Of a stretch of 64,000 nt of DNA, positions 15,237 through 24,716 are shown in pieces; positions within the stretch are counted from its first letter, which is position 1, and each line of letters begins with the position of its first letter. The DNA is taken from NCBI RefSeq assembly GCF_001643775.1, contig NZ_CP011402.1, positions 310,001-374,000 on the forward strand, read 5' to 3'. This DNA is from Denitrobacterium detoxificans. Lineage in GTDB: Bacteria > Actinomycetota > Coriobacteriia > Coriobacteriales > Eggerthellaceae. The notes under the pieces are model-generated. The model was not told the DNA's origin. It saw nothing but the letters and a program-made list of their open reading frames with translations, and ran no database searches. The translations under genes were made by a program, and so were the position numbers.

Positions 15237-16451
15237 GTGAGGATTGCGGTTGCTGGAACGGGCTATGTGGGCCTGTCGTTGGCGGTGCTGTTGTCTCAGC
15301 GCAACCACGTGGATGCGGTGGACGTTATTCCGCGCAAGGTGGAACTGCTGAGCCAGGGCGTGTCGCCCATTCGCGACGAGGAAATCGAGCGCTACCTTGT
15401 GGAGGCCGAGCTCGACCTGCATCCCACGCTCGACGGCGCCCAGGCGTATCGTACGGCCGACTTGGTGATTGTTGCCGCGCCCACTGACTACGATTCCCAG
15501 GCGAACACGTTTGACACAAGCCATGTGGAAGAGGTCATCGACCTGGTTCTTTCGGTGAATCCCGCCGTGCCCATCGTGATTAAGTCCACCATTCCCGTGG
15601 GGTACACGCAGCCGCTATTGGAGCAGCATCCTCAGGCGAACATCCTCTTTTCGCCTGAATTCCTGCGCGAGGGACATGCGCTCTACGACAACTTGCATCC
15701 CAGCCGCATTATTGTGGGCGTGCCCACGTGCGCGCACGAGGCGGCTCTGCGCCAGCATGCGGAAATGTTTGCCGCCTTGCTGCAGGAGGGCAGTCTCGAC
15801 GAGGAAACGCCACAGCGCATCATGAGCGCCACCGAGGCCGAGGCCGTGAAGCTCTTCGCGAATACGTACTTAGCCTTGCGCGTGGCGTATTTCAACGAGC
15901 TCGACACCTATGCGGAGACGCGCGGGCTCGATAGCAAGCAGATCATCGATGCCGTGGGGCTTGATCCGCGCATTGGCACGCATTACAACAATCCGTCGTT
16001 CGGCTATGGCGGCTACTGCCTGCCGAAGGACTCCAAGCAGCTGCTGGCAAACTATGCTGATGTGCCGCAGGACATCATTGCGGCCATCGTTCAGGCCAAT
16101 CGCACGCGCAAGGACTTTATTGCCGACCGCGTATTGCAGGCCGCGGGGTGGTCGGCTGAATCGGCGTCGCAGGTCACGGTGGGTATTTATCGCCTTACCA
16201 TGAAAACGGGCTCCGACAATTTCCGCGCGTCGTCGATCCAGGGCGTCATGAAGCGCGTGAAGGCGAAGGGCGCGCGTGTCATCGTGTACGAACCCACGCT
16301 GGAGGCTGATGCGTTCTTCGGGAGCCCCGTCGTGCGTGACCTGGAAGAATTCAAGCGTGAGAGCGACGTCATTGCCGCGAATCGCATGACGGCGGAACTC
16401 GATGACGTGCGCGGCAAGGTTTACACGCGCGATCTGTACGGCCAGGGCTAG
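15237..16451 (+). CDS. ugd: UDP-glucose 6-dehydrogenase family protein
   Basis: 404 aa, matching UDP-glucose/UDP-N-acetyl-sugar dehydrogenases, which oxidise C6 of a nucleotide sugar to a carboxylate with two NAD+. It starts with the Rossmann motif [10 protein letters not shown] (about 5-14), has the PTDYD and KSTIPVGYT segments, and the catalytic Cys261 in [15 protein letters not shown]. The compact length and PTDYD signature fit UDP-glucose dehydrogenase of the short bacterial type. The product (UDP-glucuronate) would supply an acidic sugar for the surface glycan. GTG start 12 bp after the preceding gene with AGAAGGGGA upstream. Confidence 0.92.
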   Translation: MRIAVAGTGYVGLSLAVLLSQRNHVDAVDVIPRKVELLSQGVSPIRDEEIERYLVEAELDLHPTLDGAQAYRTADLVIVAAPTDYDSQANTFDTSHVEEVIDLVLSVNPAVPIVIKSTIPVGYTQPLLEQHPQANILFSPEFLREGHALYDNLHPSRIIVGVPTCAHEAALRQHAEMFAALLQEGSLDEETPQRIMSATEAEAVKLFANTYLALRVAYFNELDTYAETRGLDSKQIIDAVGLDPRIGTHYNNPSFGYGGYCLPKDSKQLLANYADVPQDIIAAIVQANRTRKDFIADRVLQAAGWSAESASQVTVGIYRLTMKTGSDNFRASSIQGVMKRVKAKGARVIVYEPTLEADAFFGSPVVRDLEEFKRESDVIAANRMTAELDDVRGKVYTRDLYGQG

Positions 16452-16454
16452 CGC

Positions 16455-17426
16455 ATGGTGGAAAACGTGCTCATATCCATTCTCATTCCCGTCTACAACG
16501 CGGAACGCTATCTGGAACGATGTCTTGATAGCGTGCTTGCGCAAACGTACGGGTCGTTCGAGATCGTGGCCATCGACGATGGCTCTTCCGATGGCTCGCC
16601 GGCCATTCTGGACGCGTATGCCCAACGCGAACCCAAACGCGTGCGCGTGGAGCATCGGGCGAACGCTGGTGCGGCCGAGGCGCGCAATCGCGCCATCGAG
16701 CTCGCGCGGGGCGAATACGTGGCGTTCCTGGATAACGACGATTGGCTCGACCCCGATTTTCTGGAGCAGCTGGCATCTCATGTGGGCGAAGGCGCCGACA
16801 TTGTGTTTGGCGGATACCGTCGCCCGCATGCCGACGGTTCGGTGGCCAGCGAAATCGTGCCGCATCCGGGTGAGGAATGGGCGCCCTTCGCGGTGCTTGC
16901 CGCATGGGCGAAGCTCTACCGTAGGGAATTCCTGCTGGCGAATGACCTGAGCTTCCTTTCTGCGAACATCTACGAGGACCTGTATTTCTCGATTCCGGCC
17001 ATCTATGCCGCGCAGCGTACGGAAGTGGTTCCGTACTGCGGCTACAACTGGTTCATGAACCCGGAGAGCGTGTCCAATACCAGCCAGCGGACCTCCGAAG
17101 GGTTGGAATTCGACCGCGCCATGAGCGCCCTGGTCGATCGCGTGGGCGTGGATGCGTCGGGTAGGCAAGACGCCTTGTTCGTGCATGCTATGGTGCGCTT
17201 GGGCGTGTTCTCGCTGTTTCTCACGCGCGACGGCGATGGTCCGGAATTGGCTGCGGAGCGCACGGTTCTGTTGCGCGCGTGGCTCGATGCCCACGTGCCC
17301 ACGTGGCGCTCTGACCTCTACGCCCGCATGGGCAGGCCGCGAGGCGATAGCCGTGGAGCACGTATTGCCACCTGGTTGTTTGTTTGTCATCCGCGCCTGT
17401 TTGCCGCGGCATTGCGCCTGAAATAG
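16455..17426 (+). CDS. Family 2 glycosyltransferase
   Basis: 323 aa GT-A enzyme. The N-terminal nucleotide-binding region has ISILIPVYNAERYLERCLDS, then VAIDDGSSDGS (about 35-45), NAGAAEARNRAI and the metal-binding FLDNDDWLDPDF (about 90-101, D-x-D type). It transfers a sugar from a nucleotide donor to the growing glycan; donor and acceptor are not readable. It lies 3 bp after ugd in the same operon. It converges on the minus-strand glycosyltransferase gene with only one base between the stops. Confidence 0.9.
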   Translation: MVENVLISILIPVYNAERYLERCLDSVLAQTYGSFEIVAIDDGSSDGSPAILDAYAQREPKRVRVEHRANAGAAEARNRAIELARGEYVAFLDNDDWLDPDFLEQLASHVGEGADIVFGGYRRPHADGSVASEIVPHPGEEWAPFAVLAAWAKLYRREFLLANDLSFLSANIYEDLYFSIPAIYAAQRTEVVPYCGYNWFMNPESVSNTSQRTSEGLEFDRAMSALVDRVGVDASGRQDALFVHAMVRLGVFSLFLTRDGDGPELAAERTVLLRAWLDAHVPTWRSDLYARMGRPRGDSRGARIATWLFVCHPRLFAAALRLK

Positions 17427-17427
17427 C

Positions 17428-18216
17428 CTACAGGTCGTTGGCGGCTTCCCCGCGCGCGTACACGCATGCGATGGCGTGTGCGATGGGTGCGGGCCAGAAG
17501 CGCTTTAACATGGCTAGGTCTTCTGCCGTGCGCGTGGAATCGCCGATGAGAGACGTAGTAGTAGAAGCTTCGTGAATGCGATGGAGCATGAGGGGCTGAG
17601 GGTCGTACAGGAATGCGCCCTCCATGCGTGAAAGGCGTTCCCAGGTATCCCAGTCGACGTTGCTCTTCATGCCCGCGTGAAACGGCGGGGTGGGGCAGTT
17701 TGTCGCATTGAACGTGACCGCGGGGCAGCAGATAGCATTTCCCCAGGCCAGCGCGTGACGACGCGCATGTGTGCTGCGCGCCTTGCTGGGCTTGGCGAGC
17801 GGTGCGAGCAGGCGGCGCTTCACGCGGGGCAGCGTGCCATCGCTCACCGTTTCACCGTTGCGGATTTCGGCGTAGTCGCTGAAGAAGATGAGCCCATCGC
17901 TGGCGCTATTGAGCATGGCGCGTGCGTGCGTGGCGTATTCAGGTAGGTAGACGTCGTCTTGGTGCGCAATGGTCACGTAGTCGGCGGTCGCCTGCTCATA
18001 CGCATAGTTCCAATCGGCACCAATGCCTCGCCCCTCGGCGTTTACGTGCAGGGGCAGCCCGTGCCTGCACGCGATGTCTTCCAGCCATTCGCTGGGTGTG
18101 GACGTGGCGATGAATACCTCGTCGGCTACGGTTTCCTGAAGCTCGATCGAAGCAATGCATTCTTCCAGATAGGGGCTTTGTCCATAGGCGCAAATCGCAA
18201 ATGCGTGTGTGGACAT
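17428..18216 (-). CDS. Family 2-like glycosyltransferase
   Basis: 262 aa. A GT-A fold is suggested by FAICAYGQSPYLEECIASI at the N-terminus, EVFIATSTPSEWL, GRGIGADWNYAYEQATADYV and the acidic metal site AHQDDVYLPEY (about 83-93, QDD in place of DxD). The C-terminal segment NVDWDTWERLSRMEGAFLYD is typical of GT2 enzymes acting on polysaccharides. The start is supported by GGGAGGAAA 5 nt upstream. It is transcribed alone against the neighbouring genes. Confidence 0.85.
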   Translation of the reverse strand: MSTHAFAICAYGQSPYLEECIASIELQETVADEVFIATSTPSEWLEDIACRHGLPLHVNAEGRGIGADWNYAYEQATADYVTIAHQDDVYLPEYATHARAMLNSASDGLIFFSDYAEIRNGETVSDGTLPRVKRRLLAPLAKPSKARSTHARRHALAWGNAICCPAVTFNATNCPTPPFHAGMKSNVDWDTWERLSRMEGAFLYDPQPLMLHRIHEASTTTSLIGDSTRTAEDLAMLKRFWPAPIAHAIACVYARGEAANDL

Positions 18217-18311
18217 GTCATTTCCTCCCTCATATCTTCAGAACGCTGTCGTATAGTTACGCCAAAGGGAACTGGGACAGCGTATCAAGGATACGCGAAG
18301 GGTGGCGAGGA

Positions 18312-19643
18312 ATGAACCCCGCTAAGAGTACTTCCAAGCATTATCTTGCACTGCTGCTTGCTGTGGCCGCAGTGGCGTTTGCCGCTGCGCTTGTAGCGCC
18401 CGCCTCGGCATATGCCGCGAGCGATCAGAAAATGTACCGCTTGTACAACCCCAATGGTGGCGAGCATTTCTATACGGCGAACGTGATGGAGATGACCAAC
18501 TTGCATCGCCTTGGCTGGACCTACGAGGGCGTGGGTTGGATTGCCCCGGCGTCGGGGTCTCCCGTGTATCGCCTGTACAACCCCAACGGCGGCGATCATC
18601 ACTACACCATGGCCGCTGAAGAGAAGGACTTTCTGGTTGCGCTGGGCTGGAACTACGAGGGCGTGGGCTGGAGGTCGGCAAGCGCTTCGGCGGGCCAGCC
18701 GCTCTATCGCCAGTACAACCCCAATGCCTCGTCGGGCTCGCATAACTACACGCTGAGCGCGCAGGAAAACGACCACCTCGTAAGCCTGGGCTGGAATGCC
18801 GAGGGCGTATGCTGGTATGGTTACGAACCATCTGAAAGCGACTTCATTACGTCGCTCGATTACTCTCAGGCGGTGAACCTGCCCGTTTCCGTTTCCGCAT
18901 ACAGCGTGGTGGTGGCGCGCGAAGACGGCGTGGTCATCGCCAGCAAATCGCCGAACAAGAAGTGCGAGACGGGTTCCACGGCGAAGCTCATGACGTGCTG
19001 GCTCGCCCAGGAGAGCCTGGGGGATGCCCAGGTCACGCTTTCCGATTACGACATTCAGATTGCCCAGCCGTTTGCCTACGATCGCGACCAGCCGTGGAAG
19101 GCCAATTCGGCATCCGTCGTGGCCAAGCAGTGCATGTACGTGTCGTCGAACCCCTATGCGCACACGCTCGCTCGCTACGTGGCGCGGGAAAAGTACGGGG
19201 CAACGGGCACCGACTGGGGCGATATGCGCAATGGCGTGCGCGCCATGCAGGAGCGCGCCGTGGAAATTGGCATGACGAACACCACGTTCGTTTCGCCCTC
19301 GGGCTTGTTCGGACCGAAGAACGGCAACTTTACGAAGGATTTCAGCAGCAATTCCAAGGGCATGACGAATAATCGATCCACGGGAAACGACATGATGCTG
19401 CTTACCCTGAATGCCGTGCCGGCGGGAACGCATATCGTGGGAAACACGTTTGGCAGCCCGCACAAGTTCACGAATATCAAAACGGGAACGAATGAGCGCG
19501 AATCCATGCTTTCGATGATACGAATAAAGGGCAAGACGTACTACATCGCCCTCATGGCTGCCGACCACACTTCCAGCCAGGGCGGAACCGACGTGAATGA
19601 GACCACTGCCATCGTCAATTGGCTCTGGGATTACGTGCAGTAG
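18312..19643 (+). CDS. Secreted S11 D-alanyl-D-alanine carboxypeptidase-like protein with three DUF5648 repeats
   Basis: 443 aa. A Sec signal peptide (LALLLAVAAVAFAAALVAP, then ASAYA, cleavage near residue 36) is followed by three ~46-aa DUF5648 repeats, each starting with the pattern YRLYNPNGG-E/D-H and ending near EGVGW (residues about 40-180). The rest is a penicillin-binding S11 peptidase: catalytic Ser222 in STAK (SxxK), SSN as the SxN motif (SSNPYAH) and KTGT. It would trim the terminal D-Ala from muropeptides or act as a wall-bound serine peptidase. The repeats may bind carbohydrate or wall. The start at 18312 has GGCGAGGA upstream. The paralogue at 19652 follows 8 bp later. Confidence 0.9.
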   Translation: MNPAKSTSKHYLALLLAVAAVAFAAALVAPASAYAASDQKMYRLYNPNGGEHFYTANVMEMTNLHRLGWTYEGVGWIAPASGSPVYRLYNPNGGDHHYTMAAEEKDFLVALGWNYEGVGWRSASASAGQPLYRQYNPNASSGSHNYTLSAQENDHLVSLGWNAEGVCWYGYEPSESDFITSLDYSQAVNLPVSVSAYSVVVAREDGVVIASKSPNKKCETGSTAKLMTCWLAQESLGDAQVTLSDYDIQIAQPFAYDRDQPWKANSASVVAKQCMYVSSNPYAHTLARYVAREKYGATGTDWGDMRNGVRAMQERAVEIGMTNTTFVSPSGLFGPKNGNFTKDFSSNSKGMTNNRSTGNDMMLLTLNAVPAGTHIVGNTFGSPHKFTNIKTGTNERESMLSMIRIKGKTYYIALMAADHTSSQGGTDVNETTAIVNWLWDYVQ

Positions 19644-19651
19644 GGTGTTTC

Positions 19652-21214
19652 GTGAGTGGCTTCGTGCGAAAGAATGCGTTTCAATGGGCGGTGGCAGTCG
19701 GCGCCCTGGCGTTGTGCGCTGGCCTGTTCTTTGCGGCGTACGCGTTGGCCGAAGTTCCCATGCCTGCTATCGCAAGCGGTCTTACCTATAACGGCTCGGC
19801 GCAGGAAGGCGTTTCGGAGGCCGAGGGCTATACGCTGTCGGGTCAGGTGGATGCCACGAACGCCGGTGAGTATACGGTTACCGCCACGCTGCGCGAGGGC
19901 CGTCATTGGCCCGACGGTAGCATCGAGCCCAAGCGTGTGACCTGGGAAATCGACAAGGCGTCACTCGATGTCTCGGCCTTCACGGTCGATTCCACGTTCA
20001 CGGGCGAAGAGCAGTCGCTCGTTTCTACGCAAGAAGTACCCGAAGGCGTTTCCGTGTCCTATGGCGTGAATGGCGTGGAATCCGAACGCCCCACGGCTAC
20101 CAATGCCGGTAGCTACGAGGTAACGATGACGGTCGAGGGCGGCGGCAACTACAAGGATGCCACCATCGTATGCGAGGCGAAGATCGCGCCCGCTCCCATC
20201 GCCGCACCTGAGCCCGTATCGGGCCTGGTTGCAGATGGCAAGACCAGCCAAGTGGGCGTCCCCGAGGGCGATGGCTATACCGTGGAGGATGGGAGCGCTG
20301 TCGAGCCGGGGGAGTACGTTGCCGTGGTTACGCCCGATGCCAATCACGTATGGGAAGATGGCTCGTCCTCGCCACTGCAGATCGCTTGGAGCGTCGGCGC
20401 GCCCGAGGTTCCCTGGGGCAACTTGGTAACGCTCAACTACGATTCCGCCGTCGACCTGCCTGTTTCGCTGAGCGCCTACGGCGTGCTGGTGGCCACGGCC
20501 GATGGCACGGTGGTTGCGCAGAAGAACCCGTATACGCGTTGCGAGATCGCCTCCACCACCAAGCTGCTTACGTGTTGGCTGGCCAGCGAATACCTGGACG
20601 ACGATAGCCAGGTGAGCCTCTCCTCGTACGATACGCAGATTGCCGAGCCGTTCGATTCGCCTGAAAATCAGCCGTGGCATACCGCCAGCGCCGCGAAGAT
20701 CGAGGCGCAGTGCATGCTCACGTCGTCGAACCCGTATGCGCACGCCCTGGCGCGCTACGTTGCCCGTGCGCGGTATGGCGCTTCGGGAACTGATTGGGGC
20801 GACATGACGAACGCGCTGCGTGCCATGGACGAGCGTGCAACGGAAATTGGCATGAGTAACACCAGCTTCGTGTCACCCTCGGGACTTTTCGGCCCGGGCA
20901 ATGGGGTGTTTACGAGTGGGTTCTCCTCGTTTTCGGGTGGCATGAAGAACAACCAGTCCACCGCCAACGACATGATGCTGCTTACGCTGAACGCCGCGGC
21001 TGCCGACGCGCCCATTTCGGGGCAGAAGCTTGGCAGCAACGATTTCACCTGCATAAAGACGGGTACGAATGAACGTGAATCCATGCTTGCCAAGGCTAAT
21101 GTGAACGGCGAAACGTACTACATCGTCCTTCTGGCTGCCGATCATACTTCCGCCACCGGCGGAACCGACGTCCGCGAAATCGACCACATCATCGATTGGC
21201 TCGAAACGCGTTAG
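19652..21214 (+). CDS. S11 carboxypeptidase-like paralogue with N-terminal Ig-like repeats
   Basis: 520 aa from the GTG at 19652, which places a signal/anchor span (WAVAVGALALCAGLFFAAYA) at the N-terminus; AGTAGGG lies upstream. Instead of DUF5648 it has about three Ig-like repeats (residues about 35-255) marked by ATNAGEYTVTATL, TNAGSYEVTMTV and a more diverged EPGEYVAVVTPDANHVWEDG. The peptidase half is very close to that of the upstream gene: Ser301 in STTK, SSNPYAHALARYVAR, SPSGLFGP and CIKTGTNERESML. The tandem pair probably arose by duplication with a swap of the N-terminal modules. It acts outside the membrane on peptidoglycan; whether it is a carboxypeptidase or endopeptidase is open. 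Confidence 0.88.
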   Translation: MSGFVRKNAFQWAVAVGALALCAGLFFAAYALAEVPMPAIASGLTYNGSAQEGVSEAEGYTLSGQVDATNAGEYTVTATLREGRHWPDGSIEPKRVTWEIDKASLDVSAFTVDSTFTGEEQSLVSTQEVPEGVSVSYGVNGVESERPTATNAGSYEVTMTVEGGGNYKDATIVCEAKIAPAPIAAPEPVSGLVADGKTSQVGVPEGDGYTVEDGSAVEPGEYVAVVTPDANHVWEDGSSSPLQIAWSVGAPEVPWGNLVTLNYDSAVDLPVSLSAYGVLVATADGTVVAQKNPYTRCEIASTTKLLTCWLASEYLDDDSQVSLSSYDTQIAEPFDSPENQPWHTASAAKIEAQCMLTSSNPYAHALARYVARARYGASGTDWGDMTNALRAMDERATEIGMSNTSFVSPSGLFGPGNGVFTSGFSSFSGGMKNNQSTANDMMLLTLNAAAADAPISGQKLGSNDFTCIKTGTNERESMLAKANVNGETYYIVLLAADHTSATGGTDVREIDHIIDWLETR

Positions 21215-21304
21215 GTTGACGTTTCCCTCTCGAAGGCGAACAATAGCGGCAAGTTTTGCTGTTCGAAGTTGCTTGCCCGTTCGTACAATCGAGGCGCGTG
21301 ACCC

Positions 21305-21949
21305 ATGGCATTGTATGCTGCTCGACCTTCGGTGAAAGGCCTTTCCCACGATACATCGCGTTTGGCGATGCGATTGTTGGCTGTTGCCGGCGTGGTAATT
21401 CTTATCGCTGCCATTCTTTTCGTTTTGTTTGAGCCGCGTGGGCGCGTGGGCAGGCAAGAGGAATGGCTGGTAGGTGGATATTACGACATAATGAATGATG
21501 GGCATGGCTATCTTTTGGAATATGATTCCGCGACTCAGACGGCCGTTGTTGAGCTGTTGCCCGACTCGAATGCGTTGCTCTCCCTTCCGAATGACTTAGA
21601 GACGCCTCCAAACTATTTGTGTGGATTCCCACAACGTCATGGGCTGTGCCCCGATGTCGTCATTGCTTTGGATTGCGATTATGCCGTGGATATGCTGAGC
21701 AAGGCGACAGAGGATAGGCTTCAGCCTGGTGCGTTAGTGGAGGTGGCTTTTTTCCTCGGTGGCGATCGCGAGGGGCGTTATTCGTGCGACAGAATCAAGC
21801 CGGTTGATTCGTTTGAGGTCGATTGTTTATACGTGGAGGATTGCGCGAGGAGATGCCTCGCGTCTGGCGATGTTCCCGAGAGCGGGGACTACTGGTGGAG
21901 GCCCGCGAATCGCATTCCCAACAGGGATTTCGAGAAGAATATTTTGTAG
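21305..21949 (+). CDS. Hypothetical protein with one membrane span
   Basis: 214 aa, not recognised. One N-terminal transmembrane helix (LLAVAGVVILIAAILFVLF, about 24-42) is preceded by a basic stretch, so the rest is probably outside the cell. The soluble part contains six cysteines, including a cluster DCLYVEDCARRC, and a repeated acidic character. The ATG at 21305 has no clear ribosome site. The sequence is less GC-rich than the neighbours, which may indicate recent acquisition. It converges on the DUF2142 gene, and the two stop codons lie in a shared palindrome. Confidence 0.6.
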   Translation: MALYAARPSVKGLSHDTSRLAMRLLAVAGVVILIAAILFVLFEPRGRVGRQEEWLVGGYYDIMNDGHGYLLEYDSATQTAVVELLPDSNALLSLPNDLETPPNYLCGFPQRHGLCPDVVIALDCDYAVDMLSKATEDRLQPGALVEVAFFLGGDREGRYSCDRIKPVDSFEVDCLYVEDCARRCLASGDVPESGDYWWRPANRIPNRDFEKNIL

Positions 21950-21966
21950 GGCATGGCGCCCCTACA
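21945..21966 (+). terminator. Palindrome spanning two convergent stop codons
   Basis: TGTAGGG (21945-21951) pairs perfectly with CCCTACA (21960-21966). It covers the stops of the genes at 21305-21949 and 21962-23326. No T-tract follows on either strand, so termination in both directions is only a suggestion. Confidence 0.35.
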
Positions 21967-23326
21967 TCACGTGGGCGATGGCGGTGAAGCCTGTGGCTAG
22001 GCCCAGGATGAGCGTTGTGGGTGGAAGCCAGCGTAGGGGGCTGCCCAGTTTGGCGGGCAGCAGGTTCTTGTTCGACATGCATGCCAGCATAATCAGCAGA
22101 TAGAGCGGGATGAAGTAGCGTCCTTGCGTACCGCCCACCATGGAAGACCCCACGGGCGTGTATTGCAAGTACAGGCTGGCGTAGATGAGCGCGCAGATCA
22201 GAAGCGCAATGCCCGTGAGCGCCAAGCGCGTGCGCAGGGTGAATGGCCGCTTCAGGGGTTCGGTTCCGGAAATGGCAACAGTGGCAAGAAGCAGCAGATA
22301 CAGAATCACGATGAGCGGGTTTACGCGTATGCCCATCCAAGCCAGGTAGTCGGCAGTGGAAGATTCCAGGTAGAACGGCAGGTTCACGGCGAAAGTGCGT
22401 GCCATGGACGCAACGAGCGCGAACGGGTTTGCCTTTACGAACGCCATTTGGGCATCGGGGTCTACGCCTGCGCCCAGCGCCTCGTGCGCCAATATGTCCG
22501 ACGAGATGGAAAGCCAACCCAGGCAACCGGCAATCCCCAGCGCCCCAATGCACGCGACGGAACAGGTATAACGTCCCTTGCCGCCGAATCGTTCGATGGG
22601 AATGAGGAAGAGCACCAGGCAGATGGGCACGTACACGATCTTGAACTGGGAAAGCGCAAGCACTATTGCCGCGATGAGCGCCAGGTGGCGAAGGCCCATG
22701 GTGCGGTCTTGCTCGCGCCAATAGAGCGCGCAAGTCACGATGGCCAGACAGAGCGCAAACGATATGCCGTCGGTGGCCAGTGAGAACAGTTCCTGCTGCA
22801 TCATGGGCAGCAGTGCAAGCGCGAATGCGATGGGTTTGCCCGTGGGCAGGAATCGCAGACAGAGGAAGATGATGGCCACCGCTGCCAGCCAGTTCATGAA
22901 GCGCCCTGCGTAGGCTAGGGTGGCAACATTGCCGGTGAGCAGGCGCGCGATGGCGATTCCCAGTGCCTGGGGCGTGTAGGATGCGGGGCTGTAGAGTGCG
23001 GTATTGCGGAACGAAACGAACGAGCAGTCACTGTTGTCGATGGTGCGTGTGGCGTAGTCGGCTACGTCGGCGTGGGTGTGCGTTCGGGCGAGTTCGTCGG
23101 GTACGGCAACGGCGGTGGGCAATATGCCTCCCATCAGGCCGTTCGTGGGATCATTGGGGTCGGCGTACGAGATCAGGCACCCTTCCGACACTTGGTAGGC
23201 GCGGCAGAAGTGTGACTCTTCGTCGGGAACGTTGAACAGCGGCGAGGCAAATATGCCCACGATCAGGAAGACCACGCTGATGATAGCGAAGGCGATGTCG
23301 AACCCAATATGCTTGCTCGTGCTCAC
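21962..23326 (-). CDS. DUF2142 family polytopic membrane protein (GT-C-like)
   Basis: 454 aa from a GTG at 23326 preceded by GGGGGAAC. The first span (IAFAIISVVFLIVGIFASPL) is followed by the hallmark FNVPDEESHFCRAYQVSEG (about 30-48), the acidic loop expected of DUF2142/GT-C enzymes, then about ten more hydrophobic segments. A CFNVPDE-like D-E pair in the first outer loop is the likely catalytic or metal site. Such proteins are found in surface-polysaccharide loci and are thought to transfer sugars from polyprenyl carriers on the outer face. It is read opposite to the next glycosyltransferase gene, sharing a 111-bp divergent promoter region. Confidence 0.85.
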   Translation of the reverse strand: MSTSKHIGFDIAFAIISVVFLIVGIFASPLFNVPDEESHFCRAYQVSEGCLISYADPNDPTNGLMGGILPTAVAVPDELARTHTHADVADYATRTIDNSDCSFVSFRNTALYSPASYTPQALGIAIARLLTGNVATLAYAGRFMNWLAAVAIIFLCLRFLPTGKPIAFALALLPMMQQELFSLATDGISFALCLAIVTCALYWREQDRTMGLRHLALIAAIVLALSQFKIVYVPICLVLFLIPIERFGGKGRYTCSVACIGALGIAGCLGWLSISSDILAHEALGAGVDPDAQMAFVKANPFALVASMARTFAVNLPFYLESSTADYLAWMGIRVNPLIVILYLLLLATVAISGTEPLKRPFTLRTRLALTGIALLICALIYASLYLQYTPVGSSMVGGTQGRYFIPLYLLIMLACMSNKNLLPAKLGSPLRWLPPTTLILGLATGFTAIAHVM

Positions 23327-23437
23327 AGTTCCCCCAGTTGGTTTCCGTTTCGCAAAACGATACCATGCTCTGTGCCTGCTGGGCTGGCGAAATGTGCCAC
23401 GTGCGCGCATTTGCGCAGGTGCGATAGAATAAGCGCC

Positions 23438-24334
23438 GTGAAAACTACCTCGACATATCCCCAAGAACGCATTTATGCCACGATCGTTACGTTCAATCCC
23501 GACCTTGCGCGTCTGAAGGACAACCTGCGGGCGGTGTCCGGCCAGGTAGCGGGCGTGTTCGTAGTCGATAATGGATCGCAGGACGTGCAGGCCGTTCGCG
23601 ATGTGGCTGCTGAAATAGCTGGTTGCACGGTGGTCGAAAACGGCCAGAACCTGGGCGTGGCCGCTGCGTTGAACCGCGGCGTGCGCGCGGCGCGCGATGC
23701 GGGCGCTGCGGCTGTGCTGCTGCTCGACGAGGACAGTACGTCGGCTCCGGGCATGGTGCAGACGCTCGCCCGCCATCTGGGCGAAGATGTCGGCCTGGTG
23801 TGTCCGCTCATTGGCAACTACCTGGAAGGCGACGCCCTGGAAACCTCCGATGCCGTTTGCCAGGTGCCCCGTGCCATCAATTCCGGCTCGCTCGTGAGCG
23901 TGGCCGCGTACGAAGCGGTGGGCGGATTCGACGAGATGCTGTTCGTGGATTGGGTCGACATGGATTTCTGCGCCAACTTGCGCTTGCATGGCTTTCGTAT
24001 CCTGCAGACGCACGAAGTGGCGCTCGCACATGCCATTGGCGACAACCAATACGCACGCAAGGTGCCGTGGTTCAGCCGAGAGCGCGGGTTCCATTTGAAG
24101 CAGATGTATCGCACGAATCACAGCGACTTTCGCAGGGAAGACAAGGCTCGCTCGTGGGCCATTGTGCTGCGCAAGTATCGCGGCACCTCGGAATACGCCG
24201 CCGAGCGCAGTTGCATCGTGAAGGAATTCGTGAGCAACCTGCTGTTCGAGCGCCGTCGCTGTGCGCTGCTGCGTGCTTTCAGGCGCGGTTGGCACCGGGG
24301 CGTGGAAGCATGCGCCCGCAATGGGATAAAATAG
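23438..24334 (+). CDS. Rhamnosyltransferase-like family 2 glycosyltransferase
   Basis: 298 aa from a GTG start without a strong ribosome site. The N-terminus ERIYATIVTFNPDLARL is typical of RfbF/RgpB-type dTDP-rhamnosyltransferases. VVDNGSQD (about 44-51), NLGVAAALNRGVRAA and the metal site LLLDEDSTSAPG (D-E-D) follow, then the acceptor-side motif FVDWVDMDFCANLRLHGFRI, characteristic of this subfamily. It adds a deoxyhexose or related sugar to the lipid-linked glycan. It is divergent from the DUF2142 gene and precedes the disrupted GT2 gene by 63 bp. Confidence 0.9.
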   Translation: MKTTSTYPQERIYATIVTFNPDLARLKDNLRAVSGQVAGVFVVDNGSQDVQAVRDVAAEIAGCTVVENGQNLGVAAALNRGVRAARDAGAAAVLLLDEDSTSAPGMVQTLARHLGEDVGLVCPLIGNYLEGDALETSDAVCQVPRAINSGSLVSVAAYEAVGGFDEMLFVDWVDMDFCANLRLHGFRILQTHEVALAHAIGDNQYARKVPWFSRERGFHLKQMYRTNHSDFRREDKARSWAIVLRKYRGTSEYAAERSCIVKEFVSNLLFERRRCALLRAFRRGWHRGVEACARNGIK

Positions 24335-24674
24335 GTCTGTTTGCAAGGGATTGGGAAGAAAGCGGCAGTTCATGATTGTTTTCGGTAAGGCGGGGGAATG
24401 AAGACGCTCCTGGTGATTCCCGCGTACAACGAAGAGGAGAACATCGAGCGCGTGGTCGATGCCCTTATTGCCGACTATCCCACGTATTCCTACCTTGTCG
24501 TAAATGACGGTTCGCGCGATGCCACGGCCGATATCTGCCGACGTCGCGGCTACCGTTTTCTCGATCTGCCCATCAATGTGGGGCTTTCCGGCGCGTTCCA
24601 GGCGGGCTTGAAGTACGCCTATCGCAATGGCTACGATTGCGTCATTCAGTTCGATGCCGACGGCCAGCACCTCC

Positions 24675-24682
24675 CGGAATAT
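24675..24682. repeat. Target-site duplication, left copy
   Basis: CGGAATAT, identical to 26249-26256; the 8-bp length is usual for ISL3-family insertion. Confidence 0.9.
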
Positions 24683-24704
24683 GAGGCTTCGGTAGTTTGT
24701 GTGA
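24683..24704 (+). repeat. ISL3 element left inverted repeat
   Basis: Aligns without gaps to the reverse complement of 26227-26248 with 16 of 22 matches, including the shared core CTTCGGT, GTTT and TGTG. The outermost bases differ (GAGG here, GGCT at the other end). Confidence 0.85.
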
Positions 24705-24716
24705 CAAGGGGCTAGC

